A DNA stretch of 34,023 nucleotides from Thermoleophilaceae bacterium. GTDB taxonomy: Bacteria > Actinomycetota > Thermoleophilia > Solirubrobacterales > Thermoleophilaceae. Below, piece after piece: positions 15,630-25,631 of this stretch. Positions within the stretch are counted from its first letter, which is position 1; each line of letters starts with the position of its first letter. The stretch is taken from assembly GCA_030448005.1 (NCBI GenBank), contig JAUJNT010000008.1, positions 53,849 through 87,871 on the forward strand. The letters run 5' to 3'. The notes below the pieces were generated by a model. The model had not been told where the DNA came from. It did not search any database and saw nothing but the letters and a program-made list of their open reading frames with translations. The position numbers and the translations under genes are program-made.

Positions 15630-16877
15630 ATGCGCCCTGACGAGCTTCCAGACAACGAGTTCCTGTTCACCTCCGAATCCGTCACGGAGGGACACCCGGA
15701 CAAGATCGCCGACCAGATCTCAGACGGAGTTCTCGACGCGATCATGCGCGACGATCCCGGCGGTCGCGTTGCCTGCGAGACGCTCGTGAACACCGGCCTG
15801 ATCGTGGTGTCCGGCGAGATCTCGACCGACACCTACGTCGACATCCCGGATATCGCCCGCGAGACCGTGCGGGGCATCGGCTACGACAACGCCACCTACG
15901 GCTTCGATTGCAACACCTGCGCCGTGATCAACGCGATCGACAAGCAGTCACCCGACATTGCCCAGGGAGTGGACAAGGCCTACGAGGCCCGCACCGACCC
16001 CGGCGACGAGGACCGCCTCGACATCGCGGGCGCGGGCGATCAGGGCATGATGTTCGGCTACGCCACCAACGAGACCGACGAGCTGATGCCGATGCCCATC
16101 TCGCTCGCGCACAAGCTCGCCCACCGGCTCGCTGACGTCCGCAAGAGCGCGGTGCTCCCGTACCTGCGCCCGGACGGCAAGACCCAGGTCACCGTTCGCT
16201 ACGAGGACGGCCGCCCGGTGGAGATCGAGAAGGTGCTGATCTCGACCCAGCACGGCCCCAAGGCCGACTCCCAGACGCTCATCAAGCCCGACCTCTGGGA
16301 GCAGGTGGTGCACCCCATCCTGCCCCGCGACATGTACGACGAGAAGAAGCTGCAGTCCCGGCACAACTTCCTTGTCAACCCCACGGGCAAGTTCGAGATC
16401 GGCGGCCCGATGGGGGACTGCGGCCTGACCGGACGCAAGATCATCGTCGACACCTACGGCGGCGCGGCCCGCCACGGCGGCGGCGCCTTCTCGGGCAAGG
16501 ACCCGTCGAAGGTCGACCGCTCGGCCGCCTACGCGGCCCGCTATGTCGCCAAGAACGTGGTGGCCGCCGGACTGGCCGACCGCTGCGAGATTCAGGTGGC
16601 CTACGCGATCGGTGTGGCGCATCCGGTGTCGGTGATGGTGGAGACCTACGGGACCGAGAAGGTGGCCCGCTCGACGATCACGAAGCTCGTGCACGAGCAC
16701 TTCGACCTGCGCCCCGGCGCCTTCCGCGAGTACCTCAACCTGCACCGCCCGATCTACCAGAAGACGGCCGCCTACGGCCACTTCGGCCGCGAGGACGCCG
16801 ACTTCACGTGGGAGCGCACGGACAAGGTGGAGGCGCTGCGGGAGACCGCGGGACTCGCCGCGGGCAGCGCCGCCTAG
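15630..16877 (+). CDS. metK: S-adenosylmethionine synthetase
   Basis: Makes S-adenosylmethionine from methionine and ATP. The 415 residues contain the N-terminal [19 protein letters not shown], the ATP-binding hexapeptide in [15 protein letters not shown], the [21 protein letters not shown]-loop-like block, and the C-terminal [13 protein letters not shown]. The upstream gap of 73 bases has a possible -10 box TACCCT at 15579-15584 and is too short for a SAM riboswitch; none is seen. A methyltransferase gene follows. Confidence 0.96.
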   Translation: MRPDELPDNEFLFTSESVTEGHPDKIADQISDGVLDAIMRDDPGGRVACETLVNTGLIVVSGEISTDTYVDIPDIARETVRGIGYDNATYGFDCNTCAVINAIDKQSPDIAQGVDKAYEARTDPGDEDRLDIAGAGDQGMMFGYATNETDELMPMPISLAHKLAHRLADVRKSAVLPYLRPDGKTQVTVRYEDGRPVEIEKVLISTQHGPKADSQTLIKPDLWEQVVHPILPRDMYDEKKLQSRHNFLVNPTGKFEIGGPMGDCGLTGRKIIVDTYGGAARHGGGAFSGKDPSKVDRSAAYAARYVAKNVVAAGLADRCEIQVAYAIGVAHPVSVMVETYGTEKVARSTITKLVHEHFDLRPGAFREYLNLHRPIYQKTAAYGHFGREDADFTWERTDKVEALRETAGLAAGSAA

Positions 16878-16912
16878 GATCGGCGGGACCCTCCGCGGGA
16901 CGGCGGCCCGCG

Positions 16913-16918
16913 TAGCCT
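16913..16918 (+). promoter_or_regulatory. -10 box TAGCCT for the methyltransferase gene
   Basis: TAGCCT ends seven bases before the GTG at 16926; no ribosome binding site is visible. Leaderless start inferred. Confidence 0.45.
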
Positions 16919-16925
16919 ACGGGTC

Positions 16926-17780
16926 GTGACCGGCTCCGCCGAGCTCCGCGACGTCTACGAGGGCCACTACGCCGCCGAGGGGTCGGACGCCGTGCTCTAC
17001 GGCGGCTGGCGCGAGCTGTGCGCGGAGGGGAAGGCAGACCACGTGGCCGAGCTGGTCGGGCGGCTGCCCGAGCCGCCCCGGACGGTGGCCGACGTGGGTT
17101 GCGGCGACGGCGTGCTGCTCACGCTGCTGGCGCGCCGCGGCATCGGCGAGCGCCGACACGGCTTCGAGATCACCGAGCGCGCGGTCCAGATCGCGGCGGG
17201 AAGGCCCGAGATCGAACGGGTGGAGCGCTTCGACGGCGTGACCCTGCCGCTACCAGACGGCGCCTACGACCTGGGGGTCCTCTCCCACGTCCTCGAGCAC
17301 GTGCCCGAGCCGCTGCCGCTGCTCCGTGAGGTGGCCCGGGCCTGCCGGGCGGTGGTGGTCGAGGTTCCACTCGAGGACAACCGCTCCGCCTCACGCCCCG
17401 CCGCCGAGGCCGGCCGGCGCAAGATCGGGCACCTGCACCGCTTCAGCAGGGCCGCCGTGCACCGGCTGGCCCATGAGGCGGGGCTTCGGGTGGCCGGCGA
17501 GCTCTCCGACCCGCTTCCGCGGGCCGTGCACGTCTACTTCGCCGACTCGGCACGGGCGCGCGCCAAGGGGCTTGCCAAGGCAGGCGCGAGGCGCGCGCTC
17601 TTCGCCGCCTCGCCTCGACTTGCCGAGCGCGCGTTCACGGTGCACTACGCCTGCCTCTGTGTGCCGGCGAAAGCGCCGGTCGCCCCCGCGTCCGGCCGCG
17701 GGGCGAACGCGGCGGTCGACCCTGCCTCTGGCCGCCCGGCGCAGCCGCCGGCCGCCGCCGGCGTCCGCCGCCCGGCGTAA
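16926..17780 (+). CDS. Class I SAM-dependent methyltransferase
   Basis: A 284-residue protein with the SAM-binding motif I VADVGCGDGVLLTLLARRG (about 53-71), the acidic motif in GFEITERAVQIAAG, and motif IV-like YDLGVLSHVLEHVPEPLPLL. This is the methyltransferase type 11/23 fold. The substrate is unknown. Residues after about 243 form a Pro/Ala-rich tail with two similar pieces (APVAPASGRG and AAVDPASGRP), probably disordered. It lies between metK, which makes its cofactor, and priA, but has its own putative leaderless promoter. Confidence 0.82.
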   Translation: MTGSAELRDVYEGHYAAEGSDAVLYGGWRELCAEGKADHVAELVGRLPEPPRTVADVGCGDGVLLTLLARRGIGERRHGFEITERAVQIAAGRPEIERVERFDGVTLPLPDGAYDLGVLSHVLEHVPEPLPLLREVARACRAVVVEVPLEDNRSASRPAAEAGRRKIGHLHRFSRAAVHRLAHEAGLRVAGELSDPLPRAVHVYFADSARARAKGLAKAGARRALFAASPRLAERAFTVHYACLCVPAKAPVAPASGRGANAAVDPASGRPAQPPAAAGVRRPA

Positions 17781-17783
17781 CTT
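17778..17783 (+). promoter_or_regulatory. -10 box TAACTT for priA
   Basis: TAACTT ends six bases before the GTG at 17790, overlapping the stop region of the methyltransferase gene (TAA at 17778-17780). The following GGCGGGG is not a typical ribosome binding site. A leaderless start is possible but less certain than for cmk. Confidence 0.35.
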
Positions 17784-17789
17784 GGCGGG

Positions 17790-19967
17790 GTGATCGCCAA
17801 GGTCGAGCCGCTGACCCCCGCGCGCTCGCTGCGCGGCCCGTTCGACTACCTCCTCGGGTCAGGCCACGAGGGCGTCGGGGTGGGCAGCATGCTCGTGGTC
17901 CCGTTCGGTGGCAGGCGGCTGCTCGGCGTGGTGGTAGATGTGGCCGAGGAGAGCGAGCTGGCTCCCGAACGCCTCGCCGAGCCGCTGGCGGCACTCGAAG
18001 CCGATGTCCCGGCAGAGCTCGTGAGGCTGGGCCTGTGGGTGGCCCGGGAGTACGTCTCCACCCCTGCGCGTGGGCTGGCCCTGGTGCTCCCGCCCGGTAC
18101 CGGCACGGGGACGGGTCGCCGCCTGAGCGCCCGCCGCTCACTCACGGCAACGCTCACCGGCGCCGGGCGCGCCGCACTTGCGGAGGGCTCCACAGGGCCG
18201 CTCGGCGCCCGTCAGAGGGCGGGGCTCGAGGCCCTCCACGGCGGCACCGTGCGAGTCAGCGTGCTCGCCCGGCAGACCGGCTGCGATCATCCCTCCGTGC
18301 GCGGACTGGAGCGCCGCGGGCTCGTGAGGATCGAGCACACGCTGGAGGCGGCGCGCCGTCCTCGCATCGGCGGCGTCGGCGCGCGGACCACGGTGGGCGA
18401 GCTCACCACGGAGCAGGACGCCGCCCTCGCCGAGATCCTCGCGCGGATGGAGGGCACCGATGGCGAGGCGCGCAACGTGCTCCTCCAGGGCGTCACCGGC
18501 AGCGGCAAGACGGAGGTGTACCTGCGCGCCGTGGCGGCGGCGCTCGAGCAGGGGAGGGCGGCGATCGTGCTCGTGCCCGAGATAGCGCTCACACCCCAGA
18601 CCGCAAGCCGGTTCATCGAGCGCTTCGGCGACACGGTGGCGGTGCTCCACTCGCGGCTCACCGCCCGCGAGCGCTTCGACGAGTGGACGCGCCTGCGCTC
18701 GGGGGAGGCACGGGTTTGCGTCGGCCCCCGGTCGGCCGTGTTCGCGCCGCTCGAGCGCCTTGGGCTGATCGTCGTGGACGAGGAGCACGACGCCTCCTAC
18801 AAGCAGGAGGGCGACCCTCGCTATGACGCCCGCTGGGTGGCCGAGCGGCGCGCGGCCGAGTGTGGCGCCGTCCTCGTGGCGGGGTCTGCCACGCCTCGGC
18901 CCGAGAGCGTGCGCCGCCTCGACCGGCTGCGGCTGAGCCAGCGGGTGGACGGACGCGGATTGCCGCCGGTCGAGGTGCTCGGCATGGTGGGCGTGTCGGG
19001 GCCGCTTCACGAGCGCACGCGCGACGCGCTCGACGACGTGCGCCGCGCCGCGGGAAAGGCGATCGTGCTGCTCAACCGGCGGGGGTGGTCGAACTTCCTG
19101 ACCTGCCGGACGTGTTCGCGCGTCTGGGGCTGCCCGGCCTGTGACGTGTCGCTCGTGCTGCACCGTCGCGCCGGGCGCGTGTCCTGCCACCACTGCGGCC
19201 ATCGGGAGCGCGTGCCGGGGGCGTGTCCCGACTGCGGCTCGGTCTCGCTGTCGAGGCACGGGATGGGCACCGAGCAACTGGGAGCGGAGCTCGAGCGGCT
19301 GGTGTTCCCGTTGCCGGTGTTCCGCCTCGACGCGGACACCGCGGCAGACGCAGGCGCCGCAGGCACCCTCGAGCGCTTCGACGCGGCGCAGGCAGGAGTG
19401 CTCGTGGGTACCCAGATGGTGGCCAAGGGCCACGACTTCCCGGACGTGACGCTCGGCGTGGTGCTCGATGCCGATGCCACCCTGCGGTTCCCGGACTTCC
19501 GCGCGGAGGAGCGCACGTTTGCGCTCGTGGCCCAGCTCGCGGGGCGAAGCGGGCGCGGCGCCCGCGGCGGCCGAGTGGTGGTGCAGGCGCTCGACCCCGG
19601 GGCCCGCGCCCTGCGCCACGCCGCGAGCCACGACGCGGACGGCTTCCTCGAGGCCGAGCTCGGGCGCCGGGAGGCGCTCGGCTACCCGCCCTTCGGGCAC
19701 CTCATCCGAGTGGTCTGCTCCTCGGTGGAGCACGGGCCGCAGCTGAGCGCCGCCGAGGCGGTTCGCCAGGCGATCGACGCACCGGAGGCAGCAGTGCTCG
19801 GGCCCGCTCCGCTCTTTCGCCTCAAGGGGCGGGAGCGCGCCCAGCTCGTGGTGAAGGGACAGGATCGGGGGGCCGCCATCGCCGCCGTGCGCCGTGCGGT
19901 GGAGTCGGTGGCGGCCGATCGCGCTCACCGCGGCGCGAGCTACGCCGTGGACGTTGACCCCCAGTAG
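17790..19967 (+). CDS. priA: Primosomal protein N' (replication restart helicase PriA)
   Basis: Restarts stalled replication forks by binding D-loops and loading the replicative helicase. The 725 residues show the N-terminal DNA-binding domain, Walker A GVTGSGKTEVYL near residue 233, and the DEEH-type box VVDEEHDASYKQEGDPRYDAR near 328. The eight-cysteine zinc module follows, from CRTCSRVWGCPACDVSL to CHHCGHRERVPGACPDCG (about 437-480). Helicase motif V is GTQMVAKGHDFPDV and motif VI QLAGRSGRG. All key residues are present, so it should be an active helicase, unlike the inactivated PriA of some actinobacteria. Confidence 0.96.
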   Translation: MIAKVEPLTPARSLRGPFDYLLGSGHEGVGVGSMLVVPFGGRRLLGVVVDVAEESELAPERLAEPLAALEADVPAELVRLGLWVAREYVSTPARGLALVLPPGTGTGTGRRLSARRSLTATLTGAGRAALAEGSTGPLGARQRAGLEALHGGTVRVSVLARQTGCDHPSVRGLERRGLVRIEHTLEAARRPRIGGVGARTTVGELTTEQDAALAEILARMEGTDGEARNVLLQGVTGSGKTEVYLRAVAAALEQGRAAIVLVPEIALTPQTASRFIERFGDTVAVLHSRLTARERFDEWTRLRSGEARVCVGPRSAVFAPLERLGLIVVDEEHDASYKQEGDPRYDARWVAERRAAECGAVLVAGSATPRPESVRRLDRLRLSQRVDGRGLPPVEVLGMVGVSGPLHERTRDALDDVRRAAGKAIVLLNRRGWSNFLTCRTCSRVWGCPACDVSLVLHRRAGRVSCHHCGHRERVPGACPDCGSVSLSRHGMGTEQLGAELERLVFPLPVFRLDADTAADAGAAGTLERFDAAQAGVLVGTQMVAKGHDFPDVTLGVVLDADATLRFPDFRAEERTFALVAQLAGRSGRGARGGRVVVQALDPGARALRHAASHDADGFLEAELGRREALGYPPFGHLIRVVCSSVEHGPQLSAAEAVRQAIDAPEAAVLGPAPLFRLKGRERAQLVVKGQDRGAAIAAVRRAVESVAADRAHRGASYAVDVDPQ

Positions 19968-19974
19968 GAGGCTC

Positions 19975-19980
19975 TAGACT
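19975..19980 (+). promoter_or_regulatory. -10 box TAGACT for def
   Basis: TAGACT ends eight bases before the ATG at 19989. The gap between priA and def is only 21 bases, so def may be both cotranscribed with priA and expressed from this leaderless start. Confidence 0.4.
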
Positions 19981-19988
19981 CGTCGGGG

Positions 19989-20597
19989 ATGGCCGGCGAG
20001 CACGAGCTGCGGGAGGGCGAAGCGGACGAGGTCGAGGAGCGCGTTCCGGCCCCGGATCCCGAGCTCGAGGCGCGTCGCGCGGCCGCGCTGTCTTTCATCC
20101 GCCGCCTGGGCGATCCGGTGCTGCGAAGCCGCGCAACGGAGGTCGACCGCTTCGATGAGTCGCTCACGGGCCAGGTGGCGCGGATGGCCGGGCTGATGCA
20201 CGACGCCTTCGGGCTCGGCCTGGCCGCGCCGCAGCTCGGGATCTCCCAGCGACTGCTGGTCTATCGCGTCGGAATCGACGCTCCGGTGATCGCCCTGGCC
20301 AACCCCGAGCTCGAGTGGTCGAGCAAGGATGAGGAGACGATGGAGGAGGGCTGTCTCTCGCTGCCCGGGGTCACCGTGGACGTGGACCGGTCCGTGCACC
20401 TGCGGGTGCGTGCTCGCGACGAGCACGGCGACGAGCGCCGCGTGGAGGCCTCGGGCCTCGAGGCGCGCGTCATCCTGCACGAGATGGACCATCTCGACGG
20501 CGTCCTGATCCTCGACCGCACCAGCCGCGATCAGCGCAAGGAGGCGATGAAGGCACTTCGAGAGGCCGAGCGAGACCGCTCGGAGCGGGCTGCCTGA
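19989..20597 (+). CDS. def: Peptide deformylase
   Basis: Removes the formyl group from nascent proteins. All three family motifs are present: motif 1 GLGLAAPQLG, motif 2 EEGCLSLPG with the metal-binding Cys, and motif 3 ILHEMDHLDGVL with two His ligands and the catalytic Glu. At 202 residues it is about 30 longer than the E. coli enzyme because of an acidic N-terminal extension (GEHELREGEADEVEERVPAP). In many bacteria def is followed by fmt; here an ABC exporter follows instead. Confidence 0.95.
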   Translation: MAGEHELREGEADEVEERVPAPDPELEARRAAALSFIRRLGDPVLRSRATEVDRFDESLTGQVARMAGLMHDAFGLGLAAPQLGISQRLLVYRVGIDAPVIALANPELEWSSKDEETMEEGCLSLPGVTVDVDRSVHLRVRARDEHGDERRVEASGLEARVILHEMDHLDGVLILDRTSRDQRKEAMKALREAERDRSERAA

Positions 20598-20612
20598 GGC
20601 GAGCGCGGCGCG

Positions 20613-22490
20613 GTGGGTAGCGCTGTCCGGCCCGGGACCACGACCCCCGTGCCTCCTTCCCAGGGCACCAGCTGGAGTGAGTACGGCGAGCGCCCACTCG
20701 AGCTGAAGAGGCTCGTCCACCTGCTGGGCCCGTCCCTGAGGCTGGTGTGGCGCGCCAGCCCCTCCGAGACGGTGGTCCTGCTGGTCCTCCAGGCCCTCTC
20801 GGGTCTGGCGCTCCCGGCTCAGGTGCTGGCCGGCAAGTGGGCGCTGGACGAGGTGCTAGCGGCCGGCCGCGCGGGCGCGGGCATGGAGAGCGCTCTTCCC
20901 GCGGTGGCAGTAGCGGTCGGCACGTTGACGATCGGCCGCCTGGTGTCCACCGCCTCTCGGCAGCGCCAGCGGCTGCTACCGGAGCTCGTCGGTCAGACGG
21001 CGATGACGATGCTGGCAGCCAAGGCGGTCGCGCTTGACCTGGTGGCTCTCGAGACGCCCGCCTTCCACGACCGGCTCGTGCGCGCCCAAGAGCAGGCCAG
21101 GTTTCGCCCGGCCAACCTCGTGATGGACCTGGGGATGATCGTGACCTCAGGCGTCGCGGTCGCGGGCCTCGCCGTGGTGCTCGTGACGGTTCATCCGGTG
21201 CTCCTGCTGCTGCTCGTGGCAGCCATGCTCCCGCTGTGGTCGACGAGCATCTCGGGCGGGCGGGCCTTCTACCGCCACATGCTGCTCAACACTCCCAACC
21301 GGAGGGTGATCGGGTATCTGCGGGGTCTCCTCACGATTCGCGAGTCGGCGAAGGAGGCGCGTGCGTTCGGGCTCGGTCCCTACCTGCTCGAGAAGCAGCA
21401 GCGCCTCTTCGACCGGCAGATGGTAGAGCTCCGCCGGCTGATCGGGCAGCGATTGCGCCGCGAGCTGCTCGCCAGCTTCGCGAGCTCGGTTGTGAGCGCC
21501 GCCGGCCTGATGATCGTCCTGTGGCTGCACTTCTCCGATCAGATATCCATCGGCGAGCTTGCCGCAGGGGTCGGGGCCCTGCTTCTGGTGGTGCCGCGGC
21601 TGGGGTGGCTGGTTGAGGCAACGGGGCTGCTGCACGAGAATGCCCTCTTCGTGGAGGACTTCTGGTCCTTCCTCGAGCAGACGCCGCCGCAGATGGCCAC
21701 CTCCTCGTCAGAGCCACCGCCGCCGTCCCTGTCGAAGGTGTCGGTGAACGACGTCAGCTTCACCTACCCGGAGTCAGAGGTCCGCGCGCTGAAGGGTGTC
21801 TCGATGGAGATCGCGCGCGGGGAGACGGTGGCGCTCGTCGGCGAGAACGGAGCGGGCAAGACCACCCTCGCGAAGCTGCTCTGCCGGCTGTATGACCCCT
21901 CCTCGGGGACGATCAGCTGGGACGGACGGGACATCACGAGCTGCGACCCGGACGACCTGCGCGGGCGGATCGCCGTGATCTTCCAGGACTTCGTGCAGTA
22001 CCAACTCTCGGCTCGCGAGAACGTCGGCTTCGGGAACCTCGGCGCGATCGACGACCACGGGGCGGTATCCCAGGCCGCGCGCAGGGCTGGCGCCCACGAT
22101 TTCCTGGAGGCTCTCCCGGACGGGTACGAGACGATGCTCGGCAGGATCTTCGAGACGGGCCACGAGCTGTCGATCGGCCAGTGGCAGAAGGTGGCCCTCG
22201 CGCGCGCCTTCATCCGGGAGGCTCCGCTAGTGATCATGGACGAGCCCACCGCGTCGCTCGATGCACGCGCGGAGTACAACGTGTTCGAGACCATGCGCGA
22301 GCTGTTCAAGGACCGGGCGGTGCTGCTGATCTCACACCGCTTCTCGAGCGTGCGGATGGCCGACCGGATCTATGTCCTGGACGACGGTCGGGTCGTCCAG
22401 TCGGGCAACCACGACGAGCTGATCGCCGCCGGCGGCCTGTACGCAGAGCTCTTCGGCCTGCAGGCGGCGAGCTACTCCCAGGCGCGATAG
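20613..22490 (+). CDS. ABC exporter, fused membrane and ATPase domains
   Basis: A 625-residue half-transporter. The N-terminal part (about 1-350) has five to six hydrophobic helices, for example VVLLVLQALSGLALPAQVLA and VAVAGLAVVLVTVHPVLLLL. The C-terminal ATPase has Walker A GENGAGKTTLAKLL near 410, signature LSIGQWQKVALARAF near 518, Walker B LVIMDEPTASLD and the H-loop ISHRFS. It probably works as a homodimer exporting a lipid, peptide or drug. Only one gene is present, so no heterodimer partner is implied. The GTG start at 20613 is uncertain; the first 30 residues are poorly ordered. It ends 19 bases before the convergent aceB. Confidence 0.92.
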   Translation: MGSAVRPGTTTPVPPSQGTSWSEYGERPLELKRLVHLLGPSLRLVWRASPSETVVLLVLQALSGLALPAQVLAGKWALDEVLAAGRAGAGMESALPAVAVAVGTLTIGRLVSTASRQRQRLLPELVGQTAMTMLAAKAVALDLVALETPAFHDRLVRAQEQARFRPANLVMDLGMIVTSGVAVAGLAVVLVTVHPVLLLLLVAAMLPLWSTSISGGRAFYRHMLLNTPNRRVIGYLRGLLTIRESAKEARAFGLGPYLLEKQQRLFDRQMVELRRLIGQRLRRELLASFASSVVSAAGLMIVLWLHFSDQISIGELAAGVGALLLVVPRLGWLVEATGLLHENALFVEDFWSFLEQTPPQMATSSSEPPPPSLSKVSVNDVSFTYPESEVRALKGVSMEIARGETVALVGENGAGKTTLAKLLCRLYDPSSGTISWDGRDITSCDPDDLRGRIAVIFQDFVQYQLSARENVGFGNLGAIDDHGAVSQAARRAGAHDFLEALPDGYETMLGRIFETGHELSIGQWQKVALARAFIREAPLVIMDEPTASLDARAEYNVFETMRELFKDRAVLLISHRFSSVRMADRIYVLDDGRVVQSGNHDELIAAGGLYAELFGLQAASYSQAR

Positions 22491-22509
22491 TCACCCCCTG
22501 ACGCGTCGC

Positions 22510-24123
<1,614 letters not shown>

Positions 24124-24619
24124 CTGCCCAGCTCCCCTCGATCGACATCCACAGCAAGTCCATCGGAAGCAGCACCGGCAGGCTCCGGCCCAGCCGCTCA
24201 CTGTGCGAGGCGATCTTCAGCGAGCAGCCGAGGTTTGCCGAGGCCACCGCGTCTGCCTCCGTGGCCAGCAGGTTACGTGCCTTTCGCCGTCACCCGCCCG
24301 CGCGGATCGCCGCTTGTCCTCAATCAGCTTGTCGTACTGAACGCCCGACGGGCAGGCCGTCACGCACGCCATGCACCCGAGGCAGTTGTCGATGTGCCCG
24401 ACGAGCTCCCCCGAGAGCTCGGCGCCCTCGGCGTGGCCGGCCTTCATCACACGATGCGGCCCCGGCGACTCCATCTCCTCTACCCACAGCACCTAGGTCG
24501 GACAGGTCGGAAGGCAGAAGCCGCAGTTCGCAATCGTCGATCAGCTCGAGCTGCGGCGGCCGCTCGGGATCGTATGCCCCGCCGGCCAGCTTGATCGAGC
24601 CTTCGCTCATCGGAGGCAT
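24124..24619 (-). pseudogene. glcF: Remnant of glcF (glycolate oxidase iron-sulfur subunit)
   Basis: Read on the minus strand, the N-terminal part begins at ATG 24619 or 24610 with RPPQLELIDDC. It then shifts frame near 24527-24531 into NCGFCLPTCPT, hits an in-frame TAG at 24493-24495 where GlcF has a tyrosine, and continues as EEMESP...MKAGHAEGAELSG to the second cluster CLGCMACVTACPSGVQYDK. Shortly after (about 24280-24313) the sequence jumps to the GlcF C-terminus, ARNLLATEADAVASANLGCS then [19 protein letters not shown]. Roughly 290 central residues are missing. Both ferredoxin-type cysteine motifs identify the gene. Three independent lesions make it a true pseudogene rather than a sequencing error. 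It abuts aceB, matching known glcDEF-aceB-type clusters. Confidence 0.82.
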
Positions 24620-24673
24620 CGTCCCGTACCTGAGCGAAGCGTTGCTGCCCTGATCATCAGGTGCTCTACTTAC

Positions 24674-24679
24674 TAACAT
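24674..24679 (+). promoter_or_regulatory. -10 box TAACAT for the second toxin-antitoxin pair
   Basis: TAACAT ends eight bases before the ATG at 24688, the same leaderless arrangement as the first pair. It supports the ATG over an upstream GTG at 24661. Confidence 0.45.
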
Positions 24680-24687
24680 CACGCAGC

Positions 24688-24933
24688 ATGCCGCGTACGA
24701 CGATCGATCTCGACGGCTCGGTGCTGGAAGGGCTGCGCCGCCTCAGCCGCCGCGAAGCCAAGAGCATGGGGCAGGTCGCCTCCGAGCTGCTGGCGCCCGC
24801 GCTCAGCGGTGCCGAGCGGTCGGACGAGGGGGCGGTCGCGTTCAAGCTTCGCACCGCCCGGCTGGGGAGGCCGCGCGTCGACCTCGAGGACAAGGACGCC
24901 CTGAGGGCGGTCCTCGAAGAGCGGTCGGGGTGA
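24688..24933 (+). CDS. Ribbon-helix-helix antitoxin (VapB-like)
   Basis: An 81-residue protein with an N-terminal ribbon-helix-helix domain (RTTIDLDGSVLEGLRRLSRR, then EAKSMGQVASELLAPAL). The C-terminal tail is RLGRPRVDLEDKDALRAVLE, typical of VapB proteins that wrap their PIN toxin. It overlaps the toxin gene by four bases (GTGA at 24930-24933). An upstream GTG at 24661 would add nine residues, but the -10 box argues for 24688. Confidence 0.85.
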   Translation: MPRTTIDLDGSVLEGLRRLSRREAKSMGQVASELLAPALSGAERSDEGAVAFKLRTARLGRPRVDLEDKDALRAVLEERSG

Positions 24934-25361
24934 GCCAGACGGTCGACGCGAATATGCTCGTCTACGCGGTCAACGAGGACGCCGACGAGCACGGGCCGGC
25001 GCTCGCGCTGCTCGAGCGGTTGGGCCAAGGCCCCGAGATCGTCTACCTCTTCTGGCCCGCGATCATGGGATTCCTGCGCATCGCGACCCACCCGGGAATC
25101 CTCCCCAACCCGCTGTCGATCACGGACGCCGTCCAGACGATCGGTGACCTGCTGCGCCGGCCGCACGTCAGGACGCCCGGCGAGTCGCCGGGCTTCTGGG
25201 AGCTCTACCTCGACACCGGCGGCGCGCGCGCACGCGCCAACGACGTTCCCGACGCACACCTGGCCGGTCTGATGCGTCAGCACGGCGTCGGCCTCATACA
25301 TACTCGCGATCGCGGCTTCAGGCGCTTCACGGGAATCGAGATCCGCGACCCCCTCGCATGA
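24930..25361 (+). CDS. PIN-domain toxin (VapC family)
   Basis: A 143-residue PIN protein starting at GTG 24930. Asp 6 (TVDANMLVYAVN) and the later acidic pair DVPDAHLAGLM and HTRDRGFRRF are present. At the place where most VapC toxins have the second catalytic acid (consensus EFLR) this protein has WPAIMGFLRIATHP, that is Gly. Related actinobacterial sequences may share this variant, so loss of activity is not certain. It is translationally coupled to its RHH antitoxin. The 169 bases between its stop and the insertion sequence hold nothing recognisable. Confidence 0.85.
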   Translation: MSQTVDANMLVYAVNEDADEHGPALALLERLGQGPEIVYLFWPAIMGFLRIATHPGILPNPLSITDAVQTIGDLLRRPHVRTPGESPGFWELYLDTGGARARANDVPDAHLAGLMRQHGVGLIHTRDRGFRRFTGIEIRDPLA

Positions 25362-25530
25362 GCCCATCCCGAGCGCAGGACCACGCGGGCGCGAGATGCC
25401 GGCCTCTTGCCGCGGCGAGGGTCGGGAGTCGCCAAGCGGCGCCCGGCGCAGCAGGCCATCCCGGCCGCCCGCCCGGTCGCGGCTCGTGTCGCAAAAGGAG
25501 TCACGAGCCGCCACACGACTCCCTTGTGGC

Positions 25531-25549
25531 GTGGCCGTTGCGTAATCCG
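25531..25549 (+). repeat. Left terminal inverted repeat of the insertion sequence
   Basis: GTGGCCGTTGCGTAATCCG; it matches the reverse complement of 27070-27088 (GTGGCTGTTGCGTAAACCG) at 17 of 19 positions. Confidence 0.8.
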
Positions 25550-25631
25550 CGCGATGGTCTCGCGATGTGCGTCGGCTGGATCCGCTCGCAGGTCGCTTTT
25601 GGCCGGGCCTTGTCCAGCGGGGTAGCCTCCC

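Noticed and set aside
18138-19928. 596-codon open frame antisense to priA
   Set aside because: High-GC shadow frame opposite an unmistakable PriA; His/Arg-rich composition and no motif.
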